Shown here in pieces: positions 1-5,422 of a DNA stretch of 7,333 bases. The stretch is taken from NCBI GenBank assembly GCA_031286975.1, contig JAITTM010000106.1, forward strand, positions 1 through 7,333, read 5' to 3'. Under the pieces are notes generated by a model. It was given only the letters and a program-made list of their open reading frames with translations. It made no database searches and was not told where the DNA came from. The DNA comes from Coriobacteriales bacterium. GTDB taxonomy: Bacteria > Actinomycetota > Coriobacteriia > Coriobacteriales > UBA8131. Position 1 is the first letter of the stretch. Every line of letters begins with the position of its first letter. A program made the translations under genes and the position numbers.

Positions 1-70
1 GTCAAAGTTCGTGAGCAGGTTTCGGCAAATCTTGTGAGCAACTCATGGACAAAACGGGTGAGCAGCAACA
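1..70 (-). mobile_element. Terminus of an IS21-like insertion sequence (element body lies left of the window)
   Basis: The stretch holds three copies of GTGAGCA, at 11-17, 34-40 and 58-64, spaced 23 and 24 bp. Read on the minus strand it begins TGTTGCTGCTCACC at position 70, so the element boundary has the TG...CA form. The coding sequence to its right loses all family-like character exactly at position 70/71. IS21-family elements are known for TG...CA ends and multiple subterminal repeats thought to be transposase-binding sites; the family assignment rests on that resemblance. No transposase (istA/istB) is visible because the body lies off the left edge. The target duplication cannot be seen. 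Confidence 0.6.
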
Positions 71-388
71 GTCTGTACAGGGACCACAGCCAAGAGATAA
101 AACCTTCAGTGATGACTTATCCTTAATACCTACTAAGCGTTGGAACGCATATATCATTTCCGAAGTATATCGACACGAATATTTGCAGACATAAAAATCA
201 GCCATATGTACACAATCATATTTTCTGTCAGGTGCACCAGCGGGGGCATGATCTGGAGAGTGAATATAATCAAGGCAACTTTCACAATTGTGCGGGCAAC
301 AGTCTCCATATGAACAATCTTCGCATTGTTCATCTTCATCTATGTTGCGAAATCTTGTGTCACATGCAGTGAGTAATTTTTGTAACAT
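2..388 (-). pseudogene. Cysteine-rich protein with methyltransferase-like motif I, truncated by the IS end
   Basis: The open frame encodes 128 residues, but only about residues 1-106 (71-388) look native. The N-terminal half is a cysteine cluster with paired and spaced Cys (Cys22, 25, 30, 31, 35, 38, then Cys59, 68, 72), which suggests a zinc or iron-sulfur site. At residues 94-106 it reads LKVLSLGCGPCTD, the beta1-glycine loop (motif I) of class I SAM-dependent methyltransferases. After Asp106 the frame enters the insertion-sequence terminus and ends in a short Cys/Ser/Pro-rich tail with a stop at 2-4. The start at 388 is preceded by a purine-rich site (AGAGGGAT) about 7 nt away. It lies 94 bp downstream of the RhuM-like gene on the same strand and could share its transcript. 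Most of the methyltransferase domain is missing, so the product is probably inactive. The function of the intact protein is unknown to me. Confidence 0.6.
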
Positions 389-482
389 TAAGTATCCCTC
401 TTATTTTTAACTTGCGTGAGACCCGAAACCGTTGATTGGAGTGTAGCTCAACGAGCCTAATGCGTCAGTTCCTTTTACTTTT

Positions 483-1310
483 CTAGCATTTATCAACAAT
501 ATCCTTTGCAGGGATGCCCAATTTGGAGAACGCAAATAGTTTCTTTCCCAAATCTTTAACCGATGCTCCGATGTGATAGACGTTATCGTCAATAATCAAA
601 AACCTGTCATGGACACCGATGGCGTGCTCGACAGCTATTGGTTCATACTGTTCGTTATGCTTTTCGACATCTGATTGAAGTGCCTTACTGATTTTTGATG
701 TATATATTATCGCGGATGCTGATTTCTTACGTTTCGCAAGCAAACCGAGCACTGTTTCGTCAACATAGTTATCGATGAGGACTATTCGCTTTTTTGCTGA
801 CTTCACCAGCTTGCTCACAAATTCATACGCATCGAATATCTGCCCTTGATAGAACACACCCTCGACTGGTGGAAGTGCCGTTCTAACAAAGAAATCTACT
901 TTCTCCTCCACTCCTTCTACTCTGCGTTCAAGCTTTTCCACTCTCTGATTTACTGTATATCCTTTGAGCAGGTATTCGCGAAGGACGTTTGTAGCCCATA
1001 TACGAAACTGAGTGCCTCGCTGGGATTTTACTCGATAACCTACGGAAATGATAACATCAAGGTTGTAGTATTTAGTCTTATATGATTTTCCATCGGAGGC
1101 AGTTGTCAAGGAATCCTTGACAACTGATTTTGATGGAAGTTCGCCTTCCTTGAAAATATTATTAACATGAAGGCTGACGTTCTGCTTGGACGTTTGGAAT
1201 AACTCCATCATCTGCTGTTGTGTAAGCCAAACGGTATCGTCGCCAATCATTACTTCAAGATGCACATCTGCATCGGGCTGATATAGTATTATTTCGTTTG
1301 AGTTGCTCAT
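483..1310 (-). CDS. RhuM-family DNA-binding protein with C-terminal PLD-like domain
   Basis: A 275-residue protein. Residues about 26-118 carry the RhuM-type N-terminal module: a helix-turn-helix-like stretch (WLTQQQMMELFQTSKQNVSL), then YYNLDVIISVGYRVKSQRGT and FRIWATNVLREYLLKGY, all strongly typical of the family. Residues 120-141 form a charged heptad-like segment, likely a coiled coil. The C-terminal part (about 150-265) has a Rossmann-like strand (KKRIVLIDNYVDE) and HDRFLIID at 234-241. That fits the phospholipase D HxK(x)4D motif with Lys replaced by Arg, followed by GAS at 248-250. Family knowledge: RhuM was named from a Salmonella pathogenicity island and homologues are common in mobile and defence-rich DNA; their biochemical activity is poorly defined. 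The start is supported by AGGGAG about 5 nt upstream. Its low G+C relative to the genes right of ssrA suggests transfer. A nuclease or phosphodiesterase role is inference. Confidence 0.85.
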   Translation of the reverse strand: MSNSNEIILYQPDADVHLEVMIGDDTVWLTQQQMMELFQTSKQNVSLHVNNIFKEGELPSKSVVKDSLTTASDGKSYKTKYYNLDVIISVGYRVKSQRGTQFRIWATNVLREYLLKGYTVNQRVEKLERRVEGVEEKVDFFVRTALPPVEGVFYQGQIFDAYEFVSKLVKSAKKRIVLIDNYVDETVLGLLAKRKKSASAIIYTSKISKALQSDVEKHNEQYEPIAVEHAIGVHDRFLIIDDNVYHIGASVKDLGKKLFAFSKLGIPAKDIVDKC

Positions 1311-1363
1311 TTCACTCCCTCTTTGCCTTCGTCCGACAAAATGTTCATAGCGTCATGTAACAA

Positions 1364-1392
1364 ATTCTATCGAATGTCTTTGCTTGCATTAA
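1364..1392 (-). promoter_or_regulatory. Candidate sigma70 promoter for the RhuM-like gene
   Basis: On the minus strand a -35-like TTAATG (1387-1392) is followed after 17 bp by a -10-like TAGAAT (1364-1369), about 54 bp upstream of the start at 1310. The -10 and spacing are good and the -35 is weak. It is the best promoter-like pair I found between the tmRNA 3' end and this gene. Confidence 0.35.
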
Positions 1393-1423
1393 AACACCAA
1401 AGGCCCCGCAAATACGATGGCGA

Positions 1424-1440
1424 GTCATTGTATCAATGAC
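1424..1440. repeat. Perfect 7-bp inverted repeat just beyond the tmRNA 3' end
   Basis: GTCATTG (1424-1430) and CAATGAC (1434-1440) form a perfect inverted repeat with a 3-nt loop, 12 bp outside the encoded CCA of the tmRNA. It could be part of a tmRNA terminator, but no clear U-run follows on the minus strand. It could also be an arm-type or core-flanking recombinase site at the island edge. The sequence does not decide between these. Confidence 0.45.
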
Positions 1441-1452
1441 GGTGTCTTAATA

Positions 1453-1480
1453 TGGTGGAGGCGCGGAGAATCGAACTCCG
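1453..1480 (-). other. Putative island attachment site at the tmRNA 3' end
   Basis: This is the T-arm and acceptor 3' strand of the tmRNA, the segment most often used as attB by tyrosine recombinases of islands and prophages. Base composition drops sharply immediately left of it, and the first genes there are a RhuM-like gene and an IS-disrupted gene. The tmRNA end is intact, as expected when the inserted element restores it. No second copy of this sequence is visible in the window and no integrase is present, so the other boundary must lie further left. The call is inferred from context. Confidence 0.4.
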
Positions 1481-1802
1481 GTCCATAACAGCATCTTAAG
1501 AGGCATCTCCAAGCTCAGTCTGTAATCGAGGTTCGGTTGAAGCGGGTCCACAGACACACGGGCTTCTCCCTAGCTGGTTCAATCTTTTCTTGAGGCATAC
1601 CGGCTACGTACTCAAGAGCATTCCCCTCTGTGGCGTCTTGTCAATGGCGGGGAAATCCAAAGAGTCGACGTCGCGGCCAAATCAGGCGGCGAGGGCATAA
1701 CGAGGTTTGTCAATTAATTTGACGGTACCCCTGTTTAAGGTGGCGAGGAGACCACCGCTTGCTTCCTCTTGCAACACTATTATGTCGAAACCAGTCGCCC
1801 CC
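1453..1802 (-). ncRNA. ssrA: Transfer-messenger RNA (tmRNA)
   Basis: tmRNA rescues stalled ribosomes by acting first as alanyl-tRNA and then as a template for a degradation tag, together with SmpB. Read on the minus strand, the 5' end GGGGGCGACTGGTTTCGACA (from 1802) is the tRNA-like domain signature. The 3' end has a T-arm with GTTCGATTC and closes as CGCCTCCACCA at 1453. The 5' GGGGGCG pairs over 7 bp with CGCCTCC, leaving ACCA, so CCA is encoded. Length is 350 nt, usual for a one-piece tmRNA. The tag frame ends YALAA followed by TGA (stop at 1682-1684; YALAA codons 1685-1699), preceded by codons for DKPR. The resume codon is uncertain. GAC at 1709-1711 lies about 92 nt from the 5' end with A at -4, as in E. 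coli, giving a DKPRYALAA tag. GTC at 1721-1723 would give a longer one. Confidence 0.96.
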
Positions 1803-1891
1803 AATCGGCGAGCAATAAGCCGCGTCCTGGCTTTTGGGAGGCTGCACGCAATCACGTTCAGATACGCTCAATCGCACAGAAGCCTTCTCTT

Positions 1892-1924
1892 AAGCCGATC
1901 CATCGGCTTGTTGTGAACCGATGG
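1892..1924 (-). repeat. Overlapping, mutually exclusive hairpins in the tmRNA leader
   Basis: AAGCCGAT (1892-1899) and ATCGGCTT (1902-1909) are an 8-bp perfect inverted repeat separated by 2 nt. The inner arm also belongs to a second pair, CCATCGG (1900-1906) with CCGATGG (1918-1924), which has an 11-nt loop. The two structures share bases and cannot form together. They lie about 90 nt upstream of the mature tmRNA 5' end and downstream of the promoter at 1996-2024, so they would be in any leader transcript. A processing or attenuation role is conjecture. Confidence 0.4.
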
Positions 1925-1995
1925 ACAGAGGGGAGAGACAACCAGTGGCTGACTTCTCAAGGTGCACCCGCGCAAAGAACTCCAGCGGGACGTGT

Positions 1996-2024
1996 ACTAT
2001 ACCATGGTATGCTCACCTGCGCAA
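1996..2024 (-). promoter_or_regulatory. Sigma70-type promoter upstream of ssrA
   Basis: On the minus strand TTGCGC (2019-2024) and TATAGT (1996-2001) are separated by exactly 17 bp, a strong match to the vegetative consensus. The spacer overlaps a 12-bp palindrome, ATACCATGGTAT (1999-2010). The -35 lies inside a small imperfect inverted repeat (GCGCA 2019-2023, TGCGC 2029-2033) that touches the stop codon of the histidine kinase. Transcription would begin near 1990, about 190 nt before the mature tmRNA 5' end. I found no better promoter closer to ssrA, so a long precursor trimmed at the 5' end is the simplest reading. Confidence 0.55.
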
Positions 2025-2032
2025 TTTGTGCG

Positions 2033-3511
2033 CTATCCCTCCAGAGCGCTTGAGTTCTTTGTGTTCTCTGCTGCCGCTGCGGGGGGCTTGGCGAACTTCA
2101 GGTTAACCTCGAAGAGATCAGCATTGATGGCAAGGATGAGACGGGCACCCATCAGGTGGGTGAGACGTTCGGCGATGAACAGACCCAGCCCGTTGCCCTC
2201 TGCCGTGCGAGCCTCGTCACCTCGCACGAACTGCTGCAGGAGCTCATCGGGGGTGATGTTCAGCTCGTCGCGGGAGGTGTTCTTGATGCTGAGCGCCACG
2301 GTTTGCTCCGCATCCGCAATGCTCACATACACCCGCGTGCCCGGCATCGCGTATTTGACGACATTGGCAAAGAGGTTTTCGAGCACGCGGTAGAGATGCC
2401 TTCCATCTGCGCGTATCATGACGGGGTGATTGACGCCGGGACCCACGTAGCTCAGGCTGGCAGCGTGCAGCGCGTCGTCAAAATCTCCCACTACCTGCCC
2501 GATTATCTCCGCAAGATCGATGAGCTCCAAGGTCACATCCACGTTGCCCGCGCTTGCCTTGGTGGCATCGAGCAAGTCGTTGACCAGACTCTTGAGGCGC
2601 ACCGACTTTCGGCTGAGCACTGAGACGTACTCCTGTAGCTGGGCATCCTTACCTGCCTTTTTGTCAATGAGGTCGATGTAGTTGATGATGGATGTCAGCG
2701 GCGTGCGGATATCGTGGGTCACATTGGTGATGAGCTCTGTCCTGAAACGCTCGGCGGCGAGCTTCTCCTCCGCTATCCGCTCGCGCTCTGCCGTAAGGCG
2801 AATGATGCTGGAGCACAGGACGCTGATCATCACCAACACCAGCGCCGGTGCGCCTATGGTGAGAAGGTACCGCTCCGCAAAACCCCAGGGGTTGACGTCG
2901 AGCCAGTAGACCTCGGTCACAAACTCACCGAGGAAGCCGAGGCAGTTTGCCAGGAACACCAAAGTTGTCACGCAAACCGCAACCAGGACGAATGCCCCAG
3001 TAAACGTGCGGAGCGGGATGACGCGCAAAACAGCGACCCAGTAGACGGTGGCTGCCATACGACGCGCGCGCAGCCTGACGAGTGTGGTGGTCAGAAGGTG
3101 CCCTATCAAGACAAAAGCACAGGCGAACAACAGGCTGTGAGCAAGCACGGAGTTACGATACAGCGCCCATTGCTCGGCCACAAACACGAGAAAAGCAATG
3201 GTTGCCAGCGCTGTGTAGAAATAATCCGCCTTGTGCAAAGGCAGCGACTTGAGGCGATGGCTGGCACAGCAGACCGAAACGGCGTACAGCGCGATCAGCG
3301 CGAGGGTCAACACGTCAACAAAAAGGATGCCCGGCAGCCATGCCCTCCAACCAAAGGTAAGGCCCGCGGGGATAAGGTCTCTGAACACCCAGCGGTAATC
3401 GGAAAACCCCGGCACGCTCGTATACAGCGAGAAAAGGCAGAAGGGGACGAGCAAGACACCTGTCACCCGCACAAACCACGGCGCGGCAAGCAGGCGCGGC
3501 AGACGCTTCAT
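2033..3511 (-). CDS. Multi-pass membrane sensor histidine kinase (VanS-like kinase core)
   Basis: A 492-residue membrane kinase that would autophosphorylate on His and pass phosphate to the adjacent response regulator. The N-terminal about 240 residues hold roughly six hydrophobic segments (near 12-30, 62-84, 100-115, 124-143, 170-190, 216-236) rather than the two-helix plus extracellular loop layout of classical VanS. A short linker helix (240-258) leads to the H-box THDIRTPLTSIINYIDL with phospho-acceptor His266. The catalytic domain has an N-box (ENLFANVVKYAM, Asn379/Asn383), an IKNTS stretch in place of a standard G1 box, an F-box-like LLQQFVRGDEAR, and a G2 box EGNGLGLFIAERL (438-450). 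These features are typical of VanS/PhoR-like kinases. Its ATG overlaps the regulator stop as ATGA (3508-3511), implying translational coupling. The signal is unknown; the carboxypeptidase neighbour suggests cell-envelope stress. Confidence 0.92.
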   Translation of the reverse strand: MKRLPRLLAAPWFVRVTGVLLVPFCLFSLYTSVPGFSDYRWVFRDLIPAGLTFGWRAWLPGILFVDVLTLALIALYAVSVCCASHRLKSLPLHKADYFYTALATIAFLVFVAEQWALYRNSVLAHSLLFACAFVLIGHLLTTTLVRLRARRMAATVYWVAVLRVIPLRTFTGAFVLVAVCVTTLVFLANCLGFLGEFVTEVYWLDVNPWGFAERYLLTIGAPALVLVMISVLCSSIIRLTAERERIAEEKLAAERFRTELITNVTHDIRTPLTSIINYIDLIDKKAGKDAQLQEYVSVLSRKSVRLKSLVNDLLDATKASAGNVDVTLELIDLAEIIGQVVGDFDDALHAASLSYVGPGVNHPVMIRADGRHLYRVLENLFANVVKYAMPGTRVYVSIADAEQTVALSIKNTSRDELNITPDELLQQFVRGDEARTAEGNGLGLFIAERLTHLMGARLILAINADLFEVNLKFAKPPAAAAENTKNSSALEG

Positions 3512-4224
3512 GGCAAGCTCACCACCTTGTAACCCAGGCCATACGCGAGTTTGAGGTAGCGTGGCTCCTTGGGATTGACCTCGATCTTCTCCCTGATATG
3601 GCTGATATGCACCGAGATGATCCTGCGCACGTCATAGGCCGGCTCCTGGCGAACCGCCTCGTAGATCTGCTCTGAACTGAACACTTGGTCGGGATGCGAG
3701 ATGAGCAGCTCAAGGATGTTGAACTCCAACGCGGTCAGGGTCACCGGCGCGCCATCGACCGAGACGATCTTCTTCTTGCTGTCAAGCAGCAGGTCGCCTG
3801 TTATATAGACGCCCTCCGTCTCGTGTGCAGGCATGCCACCTAGCTGGGAGTAGCGGCGGATCGCGGAGCGTGTGCGCGCAAAGAGCTCCATGGGCGTGAA
3901 GGGCTTGATGATGTAGTCGTCGCCACCCACGTGCAGGCCCAGGACCTTATCCGCCTCCTCGCCTTTTGCGCTGAGGAATATGATGGGGACGTTGGAGGAC
4001 TCCCTGATCTTGATGGCCGTCTGGATGCCGTCCATCACCGGCATCATGACGTCGAGCAACACCAGGTGCACGGTTTGTTTTGCGATAACCTCAAGCGCCT
4101 CGGCGCCGTTAGCGCTGCGGATGACCGTGTAGCCCTCACCGGACAGGTAGATGTCGAGTGCCGCGGTGATATCCGCGTCGTCGTCGCAGACCAGGACGGT
4201 GTAGTTGTTCTTGGGCATGTTCAT
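3508..4224 (-). CDS. OmpR/PhoB-family (VanR-like) response regulator
   Basis: A 238-residue two-domain regulator of standard family length. The receiver domain spans about 8-122: acidic pocket Asp14-Asp16, phospho-acceptor Asp58 in LVLLDVMMPVMDG, switch Ser85 (FLSAKG) and Lys107 in IIKPFTPMEL. The C-terminal winged-helix DNA-binding domain (about 136-236) shows LTALEFNILELLISHP, the recognition region DVRRIISVHISHIREKI, and the wing YLKLAYGLGYKVV. A Shine-Dalgarno AAGGAGG ends 4 nt before the chosen ATG; Met3 would give a 10-nt gap and cannot be excluded. It lies 59 bp after the carboxypeptidase stop and is coupled to the kinase by a 4-bp overlap. It probably controls this operon and envelope genes. 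Sequence-level similarity to VanR is my judgement from motifs, not a search. Confidence 0.95.
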   Translation of the reverse strand: MNMPKNNYTVLVCDDDADITAALDIYLSGEGYTVIRSANGAEALEVIAKQTVHLVLLDVMMPVMDGIQTAIKIRESSNVPIIFLSAKGEEADKVLGLHVGGDDYIIKPFTPMELFARTRSAIRRYSQLGGMPAHETEGVYITGDLLLDSKKKIVSVDGAPVTLTALEFNILELLISHPDQVFSSEQIYEAVRQEPAYDVRRIISVHISHIREKIEVNPKEPRYLKLAYGLGYKVVSLP

Positions 4225-4283
4225 CGTGCCTCCTTCATGCGGTCAGAATAGCACGAATCTGCGGCGATTGCTCGGTCAGCCGC

Positions 4284-5084
4284 TCAGTTACCCTGCGCCG
4301 CTGCCACGTATTCTTCAAGGCAAAACCCCTGTTCAAAGCAATACTGCGCAATCTGCTCGCCCACATATCTGAAGTGCCAGGGCTCGTACGCGATGCCGGT
4401 GATCGCCTCCTTGCCCGCGGGATAGCGCAGGATGAACCCGTATTCCCACGCGTGCTGCGCGAGCCACTGCCACGTGGCGTTTTGACCCAGGTCGCCCTCG
4501 CTGAGCTCCATGACCGCAAGATCAACGGCAAGACCGGTCTGGTGCTCGCTGTTGCCCGGTTTCTGGACGTACGATTTGTCCTCGGCTTCCCGGTACAGCT
4601 CCTCCTGGCGCTGCTGGCTGCGATATGCGCTGCTGACATAGAAACTGGAGATGCCCGCTTGCTGCGCGGCGGCAAAGAGCTCACTCAGTGGAGCCACGAG
4701 GCTCTGGTTGACCCGTATGCTGTCATCTGCGACCGGAACGATGCCGAGCAGACCCACAGTTGTGCTCGTGTCACTGTCGCCAGCAAGCGGATGGGACTCG
4801 TTCACGAGCAAGGGGATCGGCTCGTTGGGATGGAGCACATTCGCGCCCTTGGGTGCCTGGGTTGTCTGAGCTGTTGGATCCCCTGCGGCTGATTGCCGTA
4901 CCTCCCCTGTCGTCGTGTCCAGTCGCGCGAGAAGCGCGGTGGCGGAATTGAGCTGCACTGCCACCAAAAACCCGGCAATGATAAGCGCCAGGGCAACAAA
5001 CGCCAGCAGGCAGCTGCTGCGCAGCAACCTCTTACGTTGCCGTTTGGCTCTGCTTATCTGTCGTATCTCCGCTCGTGTCGCCAT
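4284..5084 (-). CDS. VanY-family D-alanyl-D-alanine carboxypeptidase (peptidase M15B), membrane-anchored
   Basis: The zinc peptidase family removes the terminal D-Ala from peptidoglycan stem peptides outside the membrane. The 266-residue product has a basic N-terminus (RAKRQRKRLLR), one transmembrane helix at about 23-45, a Ser/Thr/Gln/Ala-rich linker, and the M15B domain from about 125. Motifs: SSAYRSQQRQEELY (Tyr154, Arg155); SEHQTGLAVDL with zinc ligands His181 and Asp188; EPWHFRYVG with catalytic Glu234 and ligand His237. All key residues are present. I chose the ATG at 5084 over the in-frame ATG at 5201 because GAGG lies 6 nt upstream and the basic-TM architecture starts there. First gene of an apparent operon with the regulator (59-bp gap) and kinase. 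In glycopeptide-resistance clusters VanY is accessory to VanHAX, none of which is here, so this may serve ordinary wall trimming. Confidence 0.92.
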   Translation of the reverse strand: MATRAEIRQISRAKRQRKRLLRSSCLLAFVALALIIAGFLVAVQLNSATALLARLDTTTGEVRQSAAGDPTAQTTQAPKGANVLHPNEPIPLLVNESHPLAGDSDTSTTVGLLGIVPVADDSIRVNQSLVAPLSELFAAAQQAGISSFYVSSAYRSQQRQEELYREAEDKSYVQKPGNSEHQTGLAVDLAVMELSEGDLGQNATWQWLAQHAWEYGFILRYPAGKEAITGIAYEPWHFRYVGEQIAQYCFEQGFCLEEYVAAAQGN

Positions 5085-5149
5085 GGTGAACCTCTCTGTT
5101 GGATACCTCTTCACACTACGCCCTAAAATCAAACCTGGGACACCGGCAA

Positions 5150-5163
5150 ATGTTAAGATGTTA
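5150..5163. promoter_or_regulatory. Possible response-regulator half-site pair
   Basis: ATGTTA occurs at 5150-5155 and 5158-5163; on the minus strand this reads GTAACA-TC-TTAACA. It resembles the TTAACA-type direct repeats bound by PhoB/PhoP-class regulators, but the 8-bp period is shorter than the usual 10-11 bp. It sits about 66-79 bp upstream of the carboxypeptidase start, a sensible place for autoregulation by the operon's own regulator. Confidence 0.25.
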
Positions 5164-5203
5164 CTAAGGGCTGCGCGAACACAGAGCAAGCGCAGCGTCA
5201 CCC

Positions 5204-5279
5204 GGTTAGCGGTGCCTCCCGGTTAGCGGCGTCACCTTGGTTAGCGGCGCTCTCGGTTAGCAGCGTCCCCTTGGTTAAA
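5204..5279. repeat. Array of five GGTTA-core direct repeats, about 17-bp period
   Basis: GGTTAGC occurs at 5204-5210, 5221-5227, 5239-5245 and 5255-5261, with a degenerate fifth copy GGTTAAA at 5273-5279. Steps are 17, 18, 16 and 18 bp. The unit is roughly GGTTAGCGGCGTCNCCTT, so the intervening bases are also partly conserved. The array ends 27 bp before the -35 of the rightward promoter. It could be a multi-site operator or a short minisatellite produced by slippage. Confidence 0.7.
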
Positions 5280-5305
5280 TGTAGGTTTCTCCGCGCACTT
5301 TTTTG

Positions 5306-5334
5306 TTGCCAGTGTTTGCGGTGAACCGTATACT
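5306..5334 (+). promoter_or_regulatory. Sigma70-type promoter of the substrate-binding protein gene
   Basis: TTGCCA (5306-5311), a 17-bp spacer and TATACT (5329-5334) give near-consensus spacing and hexamers. Transcription would start near 5341, leaving an untranslated leader of about 80 nt that ends in the strong ribosome-binding site GAGGAGG (5409-5415), 7 nt before the ATG at 5423. Confidence 0.65.
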
Positions 5335-5422
5335 GCTAATTGTTCGATTGCGTTGGGGATGGGTTTCCAGAGACTGGCAATCGGGTTCGTTTCCGAAGGC
5401 AACTAAACGAGGAGGAATACGG

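Larger units (their letters stand above)
5085..5422. other. 338-bp divergent intergenic region
   Basis: There is no credible gene between the leftward carboxypeptidase operon and the rightward substrate-binding protein gene. It holds, left to right: a pair of ATGTTA direct repeats (5150-5163), an array of five GGTTA-core repeats (5204-5279), and a strong rightward promoter (5306-5334) with a leader of about 80 nt. For the leftward operon I see no convincing -10/-35 pair. A TTAACA with 17-bp spacer to TTTGAT on the minus strand is weak, which would suit an operon needing an activator such as its own response regulator. Confidence 0.6.

Noticed and set aside
435..470. tRNA-like stretch (GGAGTGTAGCTCAACGAGCC)
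   Set aside because: The D-arm resemblance is superficial: there is no GG in the loop, no anticodon arm, no T-arm and no matching acceptor strand.
846..1085. Open frame on the plus strand opposite the RhuM-like gene
   Set aside because: It lies wholly antisense to a gene with clear family motifs, and its translation shows no recognisable domain.
1707..2106. Short overlapping plus-strand frames across the tmRNA and its leader
   Set aside because: They overlap a clear structured RNA gene on the other strand and show no motifs or ribosome-binding sites.
2714..3532. Long 272-codon plus-strand frame opposite the histidine kinase
   Set aside because: Its translation is rich in Gln, Arg, Lys, Glu and His with no domain, as expected from the complement of a high-G+C membrane-protein gene. 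The kinase has all catalytic boxes.
5085..5201. Upstream ATG extending the carboxypeptidase to 305 residues
   Set aside because: The extra 39 residues precede a well-placed Shine-Dalgarno and a basic-transmembrane N-terminus that starts naturally at 5084.
5303..5422. Upstream ATG extending the substrate-binding protein by 40 residues
   Set aside because: It would overlap the promoter hexamers and bury the lipoprotein signal peptide; GAGGAGG supports the start at 5423.
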